Both the position numbers and the translations under genes were made by a program. A stretch of DNA of 64,000 nucleotides from positions 2,976,001-3,040,000 of the forward strand of contig CP030884.1 of assembly GCA_006969385.1 (NCBI GenBank), read 5' to 3'. This stretch comes from Planctomycetaceae bacterium. Lineage in GTDB: Bacteria > Planctomycetota > Phycisphaerae > UBA1845 > UTPLA1. The notes under the pieces are model-generated. The model was not told where the DNA came from, made no database searches, and saw nothing but the letters and a program-made list of their open reading frames with translations. Below, in pieces: positions 33,672-42,237 of the stretch; the first letter of the stretch is position 1, and each line of letters opens with the position of its first letter.

Positions 33672-35217
33672 TCCCTTACTCTCTATCAAACAACGCGTCT
33701 CGATCCTACGTCGCCAACTGGCGGCAGAGTCCCCGCTGCAGTTCGCCCAAATCTATCTGACGTCCACATGTCGTATTGGGTTTTCGAGCATGCATCTAGA
33801 GCTCTTTGAGTTGCTGGAGCAGATTGATCACAAGCGTGGGGCACGCATGGCGGTGGCCGCGCCGCGTGGACATGCCAAGAGCACCATCGTCGCGCTGGCC
33901 TATGTGCTCTGGTGCGCGCTCTACGACAAGGAGAAGTTTATCATCTTGGTCTCAGCAACCAAGCCGCAGGCGACAACATTGCTGAGCCATATCAAGGACC
34001 AAGTAACCGACAATGGACGCTTGTTGGCGGATTTTCCAGAGGTGTGTTCCGGTCCGCGCAAACCCTGGCGTGACAACCAGATCCAACTTGGTAATGGCGT
34101 CATGATCCGGGCCTACGGTGCCGGACAAGGCATTCGCGGGATGCGTCATAAGGATCAACGACCGGGACTTATCATCGTCGATGACTTGGAAGAGACCGAC
34201 ACGGTGATCGTGGAAGAACAGCGTCAGAAATTAATGGCATGGTTCAGCGGCACCTTATTGAAAGCTGGCCATCCCGACACTAACGTCATTGTCATCGGCA
34301 CGATTCTGCACCATGCATCGCTACTGGCCCAGTTGGTGGACCAGCGACAACAGCGTGGTTGGAAAGGTCGTACCTACAAGGCAGTGATCGAATTCAGTCC
34401 CCGCGCCGACCTGTGGGAGCAATGGGCGAGCATCTATCACGGGCGCATCGAGCATGAAGGCCACACCGGTGAGGACGCGGCCTTGGCCTTTTTCGAATCC
34501 CATCAAGACGCAATGCTTAAAGGCACTCATGTTTTGTGGCCGGAACTGGATGATTATTACCGCTTGATGGTGATGCTCGAGTCGGAAGGGCGGGCCAGCT
34601 TTCAGGCCGAGAAGCAAAACGAGCCCCTCGATCCGGAACAGTGCCTATTTGCGGGACAAGCATTCCGGTATTGGGAGGATGATTATCGCGACGAGCAGCA
34701 CCTGATGGAGTCGGTGGGGCGGGGCTATATCTTCGGGGCCTGCGATCCATCGCTCGGCACCAAGCAGGGCGACTTCAGTGCAATCATCATTTTGTATCGA
34801 GACCGCAAGGCCAAAGTCTCGTACGTTCTCGCTGCCGATATCAAACGGCGCTCTCCCGATGACACAATCCATCGCATCGTGCATTACGCACAGCGTTACC
34901 GCTTTGAAAGCTTTGCGGTGGAGGCCAATCACTTTCAGCAGGTGATGATCGACAACCTCAAGGAGAAGGCGCGTCAATCGAATGTACGCCTGCGAATCAA
35001 GTCGGTGACCAGTCGCTCGAATAAGCGCTCGCGCATCGCCAGCCTAGAGCCGGAGATCGCTCAAGGTCATCTGCGTTTTCATCGCACTCAACAATTGCTG
35101 CTGGATCAACTCAAGCAGTTCCCAGTCGGCAAGCACGACGATGGCCCAGATGCCTTGGAGATGGCGGTGGAACTGGCAAATAAGCCGCCGAATATCGTGA
35201 TTGCGACACCGATGTAA
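33664..35217 (+). CDS. Phage terminase large subunit
   Basis: A protein of about 517 residues with an ATPase and a nuclease domain. Walker A APRGHAKSTIVA lies near residues 66-77 (the R-G-H-x-K-S-T form of this TerL group). Walker B LIIVDDLEETD is near 169 with the catalytic Glu. The RNase-H-like nuclease shows Asp residues in ACDPSLGTKQGDFSAI, EANHFQQ and KHDDGPDALEMA. It would cut and package DNA into phage heads. The GTG at 33664, behind AAGGGG, overlaps the upstream stop by eight bases; starts at 33604, 33619 or 33643 are possible. No portal, capsid or tail gene follows, so the cassette is a remnant or part of another type of element. Confidence 0.9.
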   Translation: MNSPLLSIKQRVSILRRQLAAESPLQFAQIYLTSTCRIGFSSMHLELFELLEQIDHKRGARMAVAAPRGHAKSTIVALAYVLWCALYDKEKFIILVSATKPQATTLLSHIKDQVTDNGRLLADFPEVCSGPRKPWRDNQIQLGNGVMIRAYGAGQGIRGMRHKDQRPGLIIVDDLEETDTVIVEEQRQKLMAWFSGTLLKAGHPDTNVIVIGTILHHASLLAQLVDQRQQRGWKGRTYKAVIEFSPRADLWEQWASIYHGRIEHEGHTGEDAALAFFESHQDAMLKGTHVLWPELDDYYRLMVMLESEGRASFQAEKQNEPLDPEQCLFAGQAFRYWEDDYRDEQHLMESVGRGYIFGACDPSLGTKQGDFSAIIILYRDRKAKVSYVLAADIKRRSPDDTIHRIVHYAQRYRFESFAVEANHFQQVMIDNLKEKARQSNVRLRIKSVTSRSNKRSRIASLEPEIAQGHLRFHRTQQLLLDQLKQFPVGKHDDGPDALEMAVELANKPPNIVIATPM

Positions 35218-35353
35218 GGCAAGTTGTGATCGGTGTTGAATGCTAACGTCAATGCCGTTTTTGTCACCGGAATCGTTGACTTTCGGGGTGACCGGCGCGA
35301 ACATGAAGTTATAAGTGCAATCACGTAACGCGTGGAGGAACCATCGAATTTTT

Positions 35354-35584
35354 GCCGCCCACGGCGGCCCGACATATCAGTGACGCTAGCGCGTCAAGTT
35401 TGCTGCTTCACAGTAAACCGCCAACCTGAATCCCTCGGATTCTTGAATGTAGAAAAGCAGCACTTGAGCCCGCGCTCCCGCAAGGGAGCGTCGGCCATGT
35501 GTTGTTTTCTACGCCCCTTGGCGGGGGTTCTGTGAGCGGCCGTGGTCCGGCGCTCTTTTTTTGTGCGCCTTGGAAGGACCACGG
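35354..35584. repeat. Cluster of perfect hairpins downstream of the terminase
   Basis: Five inverted repeats lie within 230 bases: GCCGCC-CAC-GGCGGC (35354-35368); TGACGC-TAGC-GCGTCA (35381-35396); an outer stem of 35449-35463 with 35499-35512 around an inner CGCTCCC-GCAA-GGGAGCG (35473-35490, GNRA-type loop); CCCC/GGGG near 35514-35526; and CCGTGGTCC/GGACCACGG (35540-35548 and 35576-35584) around GGCGC/GCGCC with a T-run in the loop. No open frame explains them. They could form a structured RNA, terminators of the packaging cassette or REP-like repeats. The rest of 35218-35631 holds no gene. Confidence 0.7.
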
Positions 35585-35631
35585 TTCAACTCGATCGAAT
35601 CACCAACCCCTTTAACCAAGGAGCTATTCTT

Positions 35632-36663
35632 ATGTCAGGATCACCATCATCCCACAACCCCACTGTCAACGTCAATTTGCCACGCCGCGGTTCCAGCCTC
35701 GGCATCGCCTCGCTGGTCTTGGGCGTCATCGCATTCACGATTTGCTGGATACCGTTACTGGGCATGCTCGGTATTCCATTAAGCGGCCTCGGTCTGTTAC
35801 TCGGCATTGTTGGATTGATTGTCGCCGCTACGCGAAAGGGCTCAGGGATCGGTTTTCCGATCGCAGGGGCGCTGACGTGCGGTATCTCGCTCGTCGTTGC
35901 GATCAGCCTGAACTACGCCATCGCGGAGGGAATCGACGAGGCTGGGAAATCGTATGCTGAGGCGAAAAAGAAAGCGGAAACTAGTGCCGCGAACAGAAGT
36001 GAAGCATCAAATCGATTACCGCAACGAGGGTCTGCATCGGAGCAAGAGACTCTCAGGTCAGATGACGAGGCCACGCAATCCAGAATTGGCAATATTCCAA
36101 ACCAAGAGAATGAAAAACCCGATTTAGACGATCCAATTCCCAACAACAAAAATTCGATGGTCGGGGAAAACATACCCGAGAAATCCGAACCTGATTGGGT
36201 GCCAGCGGATCAACCGTTCGTGCGCGGTGACGTACAAATAAAAATCATCGATGTTAAGGCGGGACTAGTGCCACTGGAAGGCATTGGCGGTACGACTGGC
36301 AAAAGCCAAGAGCCGGAACTGCGAATCCAAGTCGAGGTTACCAACCAAAGCCAATCGCGGAAGATAGATTACGAAACGCTTGTCGGGCCTGACATGGGAT
36401 TCAAGAAACACTGCTCCCAGTTGAAGGACAACTTTGGCAATGACTACAACCGGATCAGTTTTGGGTTTAGTACTAATGCTGCTGGCCACACTAAGAAAGC
36501 GTCAATTTACCCCGGCAAATCAATCACCGATGTCCTCGTATTCCAAACACTGATCGACACGATCGAATTCCTTGAGTTGACGCTGCCCCTGAAGAGCGTT
36601 GGTCTCGACGGGGTCGTAGTGTTTCGAATTCCGAAAGCGAGTATTAAGGAGACAGCCGAGTGA
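35632..36663 (+). CDS. Membrane protein, DUF4190-like N-terminus, unknown C-terminal domain
   Basis: A 343-residue protein. The N-terminal 100 residues have three membrane helices (SLVLGVIAFTICWIPLLGML, LSGLGLLLGIVGLIVAA, GALTCGISLVVAISLNYAI) like DUF4190 proteins. Then a charged, low-complexity linker (EAKKKAETSAANRSEASN...) is followed by a domain of about 140 residues with beta-strand character (VQIKIIDVKAGLV, ELRIQVEVTNQSQSRKIDY, ITDVLVFQTLIDTIEFLELTLPL), resembling DUF4352-like extracellular sandwiches. AAGGAG precedes the ATG. It is not a phage protein and may be the first host gene after the packaging cassette, or cargo. A strong hairpin follows its stop. Confidence 0.75.
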   Translation: MSGSPSSHNPTVNVNLPRRGSSLGIASLVLGVIAFTICWIPLLGMLGIPLSGLGLLLGIVGLIVAATRKGSGIGFPIAGALTCGISLVVAISLNYAIAEGIDEAGKSYAEAKKKAETSAANRSEASNRLPQRGSASEQETLRSDDEATQSRIGNIPNQENEKPDLDDPIPNNKNSMVGENIPEKSEPDWVPADQPFVRGDVQIKIIDVKAGLVPLEGIGGTTGKSQEPELRIQVEVTNQSQSRKIDYETLVGPDMGFKKHCSQLKDNFGNDYNRISFGFSTNAAGHTKKASIYPGKSITDVLVFQTLIDTIEFLELTLPLKSVGLDGVVVFRIPKASIKETAE

Positions 36664-36678
36664 GGTTTACTGGTTGTG

Positions 36679-36727
36679 ATGGCGGGCGGCGCTTCGTTCA
36701 CTACGCTCGTAGCGTGACGCCCGCCAT
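36679..36727 (+). terminator. Strong hairpin after the DUF4190-like gene
   Basis: Perfect arms ATGGCGGGCG (36679-36688) and CGCCCGCCAT (36718-36727), with a further near-palindrome CACTACGCTCGTAGCGTG inside. It lies 16 bases past the stop. With no T-run it could also be a REP-like repeat. Confidence 0.6.
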
Positions 36728-36740
36728 TAGCGAGAGTCGT

Positions 36741-36934
36741 AAACGATTACCATCTATCTTAGAGTTTGGACTACTACACGGTGCAGGTTAATCGAAGGCT
36801 GCCCACAAGGGGCCAAATCCAGTCGTTCTGCGAACAAGTTGATTTGAGGCATTCCCAAAACCGCAAACGACTACCAATTAACTTAGACTGTAGACTACTA
36901 CATGGGGCAGCACGAGACTACTACATGGGGTAGG
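36741..36934. repeat. Degenerate direct repeats with GACTACTACAYGG core
   Basis: The core GACTACTACACGG or GACTACTACATGG occurs at 36769-36781, 36893-36905 and 36916-36928. The first two sit in a longer unit that begins AAACGAYTACC (36741 and 36865) and continues to about 47 bases. The last two are a tandem of about 23 bases (core followed by GGCAGCACGA or GGTAGGCACGA). Nothing coding overlaps them, and the surrounding 36664-37036 gap holds no gene. Confidence 0.7.
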
Positions 36935-37036
36935 CACGACGTTGATGCCCACGGCGATGGCCAATCGCCGGGTACCGATATCACCCCCTGAATGTCGGTG
37001 GACCTCGTTGCTCAGCAACTACGCCCAATGGTTCCC

Positions 37037-37591
37037 TTAATTTTTCTTGATGTCGAATTCAATAACGCGAGGGACACCGCTACTTTCAATCTCAACAACA
37101 ACGACACCCCCATTTTTCAATCCGGGGGGCAATTCCGTTACATGAGCGTCATATGCATGCTCGCCTACCTTGTTGGCTTTAACTCTCAACGACTCTTCCC
37201 CTGCCGTATTTCGAACAAGTACACGAACCGCGTTGGGGGAGCGGGCACCGTCGACGTTAATCTCGAATGCAAGTTCCGGTGCCTCGTTCGTCGCGTAGCC
37301 GAATTGCATTACCTTCACCGTGTATTCGCCAATTTCACGGGTCCCAACGACTAGCTCCTCTTTGCCATGACCATGACCGTGGTCGTCATGGCTGTGATCC
37401 CCATGCTTTTCGACTTTACCGTCTTCGTCGACGTGCCCGTCATTAGGACCATGATCGTGGCCCTCATGCTGATCCGTTGATTTCGTATTTGACGAAGTGT
37501 TCGTCGTAGTGGATTCCTTCTTGCGTTCGCACCCGCCGAGAATGAGGGTCAGGGTGACCATCGCGGAAACAGAAATTAGCGATCTATTCAT
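37037..37591 (-). CDS. His-rich lipoprotein of the efflux operon
   Basis: A 184-residue lipoprotein with signal peptide and lipobox LILGGC. Residues about 40-75 are a His/Asp/Gly tract (HEGHDHGPNDGHVDED, HGDHSHDDHGHGHG), typical of Zn, Ni or Co binding. The rest is a small beta-rich domain (EYTVKVMQFGYA, FEINVDGARSPNAVRVLVRN, VVVVEIESSG). AAGGAG lies before the ATG. It is the last gene of the block A efflux operon, 50 bases after the RND pump, so it may buffer or deliver metal in the periplasm. Confidence 0.82.
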   Translation of the reverse strand: MNRSLISVSAMVTLTLILGGCERKKESTTTNTSSNTKSTDQHEGHDHGPNDGHVDEDGKVEKHGDHSHDDHGHGHGKEELVVGTREIGEYTVKVMQFGYATNEAPELAFEINVDGARSPNAVRVLVRNTAGEESLRVKANKVGEHAYDAHVTELPPGLKNGGVVVVEIESSGVPRVIEFDIKKN

Positions 37592-37641
37592 GACTTGCTC
37601 CTTATGGTTGAAAAATGGTGATTTCCTTATTGCAGACACGT

Positions 37642-40600
37642 TTAGGTTGCTTGTGTTTTGGCCGGCCCGTGAGGCGCGCGAAATATCAGCGCATATCCAG
37701 CAGGTACAACCACAAGATTCAAAACGGTGGACGTCACCAGTCCACCCAAAACAACCACTGCGAGCGGCGCGAGCAGCTCGCTGCCGGGTTCGCCGCCCGC
37801 CCATGCAATCGGCAATAGGCCGAGCACCGCAGTCAATGCCGTCATAAGGATAGGAATCAAGCGCTCTTCCGAGCCGACAATAATCGAGTCGTACAACGAT
37901 CGATTTTCTTCTTTCATCAAGTAGGTGTAATGGTTGATTAACAAGATGCCGTTTCGGACTGCAATACCGAAAAGCGTAATGAAACCGACCATGCTGGCGA
38001 TAGAAATGACGGGCGCTTGGAACGGGCCACCGATACCGAAAAGCGCGAGAACGTTACGCCAGAGACTGTCTGATTCGGCCATGAAGATCGCCACAATTCC
38101 GCCGATTAACGCTAGTGGAAGGTTGAGCATGACCAAGACGGCGGCACGGGTCGAACCCAGCGACATGTTCAAGAGCAACAGCATCAAAATCACGACGCCA
38201 ACGCTCATCACCATCAACGTCTTTGCCGCCGATTGTTGCGCCTCGAATTGCCCTCCATACGTCACCGAGTAGCCCGCCTCCGCGACGATCGGATCGACGC
38301 GCTCTCGAACGGATGCGACCAAATCGCCGAGATTGAATCCGTCGGCAACATTGCATGAAATCACGGCTTTTCGTTGAGCATTTTCACGGCTGATCAGGTT
38401 CGACGCTTTTTCAAGCCCGACGTCAGCGACTTCGTTGAGACGTACCAGCGTTCCTTCGCGTCCGCGCAACATGAGCGATTGCACCTGATCGATCCGGCGG
38501 CGGTGTTCAGGCGCGAGCCGGACAACGATGTCGTACACCTTGACGCCTTCGTTGACGACCGCGACACGCTCGCCAAAGATTGCGTCGCGCACTTGTTCGG
38601 CCGCATCGGCAGGCGTCAGCCCCCAGCGCGCCAATTCATCGTGGCGATAATCAATCGGGAGCGAAGTGATCATGATCTCGCGATTAGCAGCAACATCGCG
38701 TGCGGCGGGCAACTCGAGGAGCGTGGCTTCGATTTTCTTCGCGAGTTGCCGAAGCATCCGCAGGTCGTCCCCAAATACATTGATCGCAATGGCGGCGGGC
38801 GTCCCCGACATGACGTGTGACAATCGGTGTTCGATGGGCTGGCCGATGGTAGTGGTGATGCCGGGTACCGCTGCAAGTACCCCGTCAATTTTCTCCCGAA
38901 CGGCGTTCCGGTCGGTCCCGATTTCGACGGTAACTTCGATTTCGCTGTTGCTGACCGGCTCGGCGTGTTCGTCGCGTTCCGCCCGTCCTGTCCGGCGAAC
39001 GACCGACCGTACACCTTCGATTTCCGCCAGTCTGCGTTCGACCCCACTGGCAATCCGATCGCTTTCTTCCAGTGAGGTGCCGGGCGGCGCGAGCAAGAAA
39101 ACCGTAAATGTGCCTTCGTTGAATTCGGGTAGAAAACTGGTTCCGAAGGTACTGGCGAGTAACAGACTCAACACAGTCAAAACCAATGCGATTGCCATCG
39201 TTAGCTTACGAAAACGCACCGCCCCTTGCACTGCCGGTCGATAACCCGCCTTGAGCCATCGAACCACGAACGACTCTCCTTCGGAAGCACTGAGGCGACC
39301 GCGTAGCAGGTAGCGGCACATCGCCGGAGTCAGCGTCAGGGCAACCAACAGGGACGCACCAAGGGACAAGATGTAAGTCAATCCCAATGGCCGAAAGAAG
39401 CGCCCCTCCAATCCCTCAAGAAACATCAGCGGGATAAAAACGATGACGATGATCAAAGTTGCGAACATGATGGAACTTCTGATCTCGTTGCTGGCCGCGA
39501 AGATGACCTCCGTCCGCGCTTTTCGCTCGGCCTCAGGTAGCTGTTGATTTTCGCGCAGTCGCCTGAAGACATTTTCCACGTCGATGATGCCGTCATCGAC
39601 CACAACGCCGATGGCGACTGCCAGCCCGCCGAGGGTCATGACATTGATCGTCTCGCCCAACCCTGCCATCGCTAGCATCGCGACGGCGATGGAAAGCGGA
39701 ATCGCGGTAAGGGTGATAAACGTCGTACGCACGTTCATCAGAAACAACACGAGGACGACAGCCACGATGATGGCGGCATCGCGGGCGACCGTCGAAACGT
39801 TGTCGATCGCGATGTTGATAAAATCCGCCTGCCGAAAAACGTGGCGGTTCATCACGACCCCAGTGGGCATTGCGTTTTCCGCGTCGTCCAACATGGCGTC
39901 AACAGCCTCGGTCAATGCAAGTGTGTTCGTTCCGGGGGCTTTCTGAATACTCAGGACGACCGCTGGGTTGCCACGTTCGGATGCCGTGCCGCGCTTAAGG
40001 GCTGGTGCGAGGATAACGTCTGCCACGCTTCCAATAGTGATTGGAACACCTTTGGCGTAATGCAGCACCGTCGAACGAATATCGTCGACACTACGAACGC
40101 GACCGGTTTGGCGCAACGGGATTTCCAGTCCGTCAACATTCAGCAAATAACCCGCCCCGGCCGTGCTGTGCGACTGCGCGGCGGCGGCGACGACGTCCTT
40201 AATAGTCAGGCCGTACAAGCGCAGCCGATCCTGATCGACGTTGACCTGATACTCCGGCAAATCACCGCCAATTGCGACCACCTGCGAGACGCCGGGAACG
40301 CTGAGCAGCCGGTTGCGTAACTCGAATTCAGCAAAGGCGCGCATCGTAATGGGGTCCGCGCCGGCATCCGGCGACCGTAGCGACACCAGCATGATCTCAC
40401 CTGTGATGCTGGTGACCGGCGCTATCTGAGCATGAACATCTGGCGGGAGGCGTTCGACCGCGAGCGTCAATCGTTCCGATACCAAATACCGTGCACGATA
40501 TATGTCGACGCCCCAGTCGAACTCGACCCATACGATGGATAAGCCGATGGCACTGGCGCTGCGCACTCGGCGCACGCCCGGCAAGCCGTTGACGGAGGTT

Positions 40601-40809
40601 TCGATGGGGAAGCTGACGTATTGCTCGACCTCGTCGGCGGCCAGCCCCGGCGATTCGCTCAGAATGACCACGGTCGGCGCATTCAGTTCGGGGAACACAT
40701 CGACCGGCATTTGCGGCAATCGATAAAATGTGTAGCCCATCACTAGCACGGCGGCAACGATGACGAGGGCCGCATTATCGACGGAAAATCGTATGAGTTT
40801 TTGCAGCAT
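37642..40809 (-). CDS. CzcA/CusA-family heavy-metal RND pump (block A)
   Basis: A 1055-residue inner-membrane RND transporter of the heavy-metal efflux (HME) branch. It has the N-terminal helix followed by PVDVFPELNAPTVVI, the periplasmic porter region and 12 helices in two sets. The fourth helix has GGLAVAIGVVVDDGIIDVENV, where Asp residues relay protons. It differs from the CzcA form (FGIIVDG) and the CusA form (IGAMVDAAI), so the metal is uncertain. Helix 10 has TLFGIAVRNGILLINHY. The pump uses the proton gradient to push metal ions through a TolC channel. It lies 15 bases after the adaptor gene. Confidence 0.93.
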   Translation of the reverse strand: MLQKLIRFSVDNAALVIVAAVLVMGYTFYRLPQMPVDVFPELNAPTVVILSESPGLAADEVEQYVSFPIETSVNGLPGVRRVRSASAIGLSIVWVEFDWGVDIYRARYLVSERLTLAVERLPPDVHAQIAPVTSITGEIMLVSLRSPDAGADPITMRAFAEFELRNRLLSVPGVSQVVAIGGDLPEYQVNVDQDRLRLYGLTIKDVVAAAAQSHSTAGAGYLLNVDGLEIPLRQTGRVRSVDDIRSTVLHYAKGVPITIGSVADVILAPALKRGTASERGNPAVVLSIQKAPGTNTLALTEAVDAMLDDAENAMPTGVVMNRHVFRQADFINIAIDNVSTVARDAAIIVAVVLVLFLMNVRTTFITLTAIPLSIAVAMLAMAGLGETINVMTLGGLAVAIGVVVDDGIIDVENVFRRLRENQQLPEAERKARTEVIFAASNEIRSSIMFATLIIVIVFIPLMFLEGLEGRFFRPLGLTYILSLGASLLVALTLTPAMCRYLLRGRLSASEGESFVVRWLKAGYRPAVQGAVRFRKLTMAIALVLTVLSLLLASTFGTSFLPEFNEGTFTVFLLAPPGTSLEESDRIASGVERRLAEIEGVRSVVRRTGRAERDEHAEPVSNSEIEVTVEIGTDRNAVREKIDGVLAAVPGITTTIGQPIEHRLSHVMSGTPAAIAINVFGDDLRMLRQLAKKIEATLLELPAARDVAANREIMITSLPIDYRHDELARWGLTPADAAEQVRDAIFGERVAVVNEGVKVYDIVVRLAPEHRRRIDQVQSLMLRGREGTLVRLNEVADVGLEKASNLISRENAQRKAVISCNVADGFNLGDLVASVRERVDPIVAEAGYSVTYGGQFEAQQSAAKTLMVMSVGVVILMLLLLNMSLGSTRAAVLVMLNLPLALIGGIVAIFMAESDSLWRNVLALFGIGGPFQAPVISIASMVGFITLFGIAVRNGILLINHYTYLMKEENRSLYDSIIVGSEERLIPILMTALTAVLGLLPIAWAGGEPGSELLAPLAVVVLGGLVTSTVLNLVVVPAGYALIFRAPHGPAKTQAT

Positions 40810-40824
40810 GGTTCGCGCGCTCCG

Positions 40825-42234
40825 TTAGTCTTCTTCGCCGTGAAACGTCCCGTCGGGATGGAAATGGCCGCCCTTTTGCGCCGCGCCGGATTCCGACGAC
40901 GCCAGCATGAGCGGATAAACACCGCCTAGCACCACTTCATCACCGGCGCGTACGCCACTCTTGATTTCCACCCAACGCCCGTCGGTTACGCCTACATCCG
41001 CAATGATTCGGATCACTTCATCGGGGTTCTTGGGATTGCGCCGAAACATCACATCGTTGAGGCCGTCCCGAATCACTGCGGATTCCGGAACCGCCAATAC
41101 TCCGTTGGAATTTCCAGCAAGGAAAACCTCCAAGTACGCGGTAACGCCCGCTTTTGCCCAGGTTGGCAGCGAATCGGTCACCAGAAAAATTGGCACGGTG
41201 CGTTCTTCCGTATGGGCCTCGAAACCGACCGCGATTTCGCCTTCCGCAGTATCCTGCAATGAGAAACTCCCACCCTGCGGTGGGACCACACGCGCTCGCA
41301 TTCCGTCGGCAAACATCGTCAGGTCGGTCTGCAACGCATCGGCGTGAAATCGCAGCGTCTTCGGATCGACGGTGTCCAACACCAAGTCGCCTTCCTCAGC
41401 CCACCCGCGATTCGTGATAGGCACTTGATCAACCACGCCTTCGGCTTCCGCGACGATGGTAATTCGGCGAATGGATTGCCACGGCGGAGCGCGGTTGGCG
41501 ACATGGTCGTGGGTTGTTTCGGCTTCGGCGGGATCGAGTTCGTTGACGGGCACTCCGGTCAAAGACGAAGCGGTGCCCAGCATGACCTCGTAGCGCGAAT
41601 GGGCCGCGTCGAATTCGACGCGGGCGGCGTCGAGCTCGGCGCGCAGACGCGGCAGCGTGTTTTTCTTATCGCTGAGTTGCGATTCCAATTCGACTTGCCG
41701 CATCTTCGCCGACGCGAGGTTTGCAATGCGCTGTTCCAGAAACGCGACCGATTGCGTCATCTCGGTCAGGTTTGCTTCCGCGACGGCGACGTCGGCATGA
41801 CTGCGCTTCATGCTGTTCAGAGCATCAACCATTTCGCTTTGTACCTTGCGCCAGGCGGGCGAATCGAGATGAAACAGCGGTTGTCCTTCAGATATAACCT
41901 GATATTGCCTGATGAGCAGATCGATGCGCCCCGCGAGCATGACGTGGTATTCACGCCGCGCTTCGGGCGGCAATTCGAATCGACCCGGCAGACGAATCGT
42001 AGATTCGACTGGCCTCTGCTCTACCGTGACGAAGGTGATGCCGAGGTTGTCTCGCACCGACGGGGGAATGGCGATCCGGTCGGTCGCACCTTTCTCATCG
42101 TGGTCGTCCGCTTTGTCAGTCGCGCCGTTCCCTGCGGGACGCGTCTCGTAACAACCCGGCGTCGCGATGAACGCACCGGCGGCGAGCGTCGCGAACACGA
42201 CGAACAAATACATTTCTCTCGCTTTTCCCGTCAT
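40825..42234 (-). CDS. CusB/CzcB-family periplasmic adaptor (block A)
   Basis: A 469-residue membrane-fusion protein. It has an N-terminal hydrophobic helix ending at a possible lipid-anchor Cys (FIATPGC), a His/Asp-rich stretch (DDHDEKG), a first lipoyl half (HVMLAGRIDLLIRQYQVISEGQPLFHL), a coiled-coil hairpin (VEANLTEMTQSVAFLEQRI to LRAELDAARVEFDAAHSRYE), the second lipoyl half (VDQVPITNRGWAEEGDLVLDT) and beta-barrel parts. The C-terminus has another His-bearing tail (GGHFHPDGTFHGEED). It joins the pump at 37642 to the channel at 42238, from which it is separated by three bases. Confidence 0.9.
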   Translation of the reverse strand: MTGKAREMYLFVVFATLAAGAFIATPGCYETRPAGNGATDKADDHDEKGATDRIAIPPSVRDNLGITFVTVEQRPVESTIRLPGRFELPPEARREYHVMLAGRIDLLIRQYQVISEGQPLFHLDSPAWRKVQSEMVDALNSMKRSHADVAVAEANLTEMTQSVAFLEQRIANLASAKMRQVELESQLSDKKNTLPRLRAELDAARVEFDAAHSRYEVMLGTASSLTGVPVNELDPAEAETTHDHVANRAPPWQSIRRITIVAEAEGVVDQVPITNRGWAEEGDLVLDTVDPKTLRFHADALQTDLTMFADGMRARVVPPQGGSFSLQDTAEGEIAVGFEAHTEERTVPIFLVTDSLPTWAKAGVTAYLEVFLAGNSNGVLAVPESAVIRDGLNDVMFRRNPKNPDEVIRIIADVGVTDGRWVEIKSGVRAGDEVVLGGVYPLMLASSESGAAQKGGHFHPDGTFHGEED

Positions 42235-42237
42235 GAC

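Noticed and set aside
35044..35304. 86-codon minus-strand frame at the end of the terminase gene
   Set aside because: Mostly antisense to the conserved nuclease domain of the terminase.
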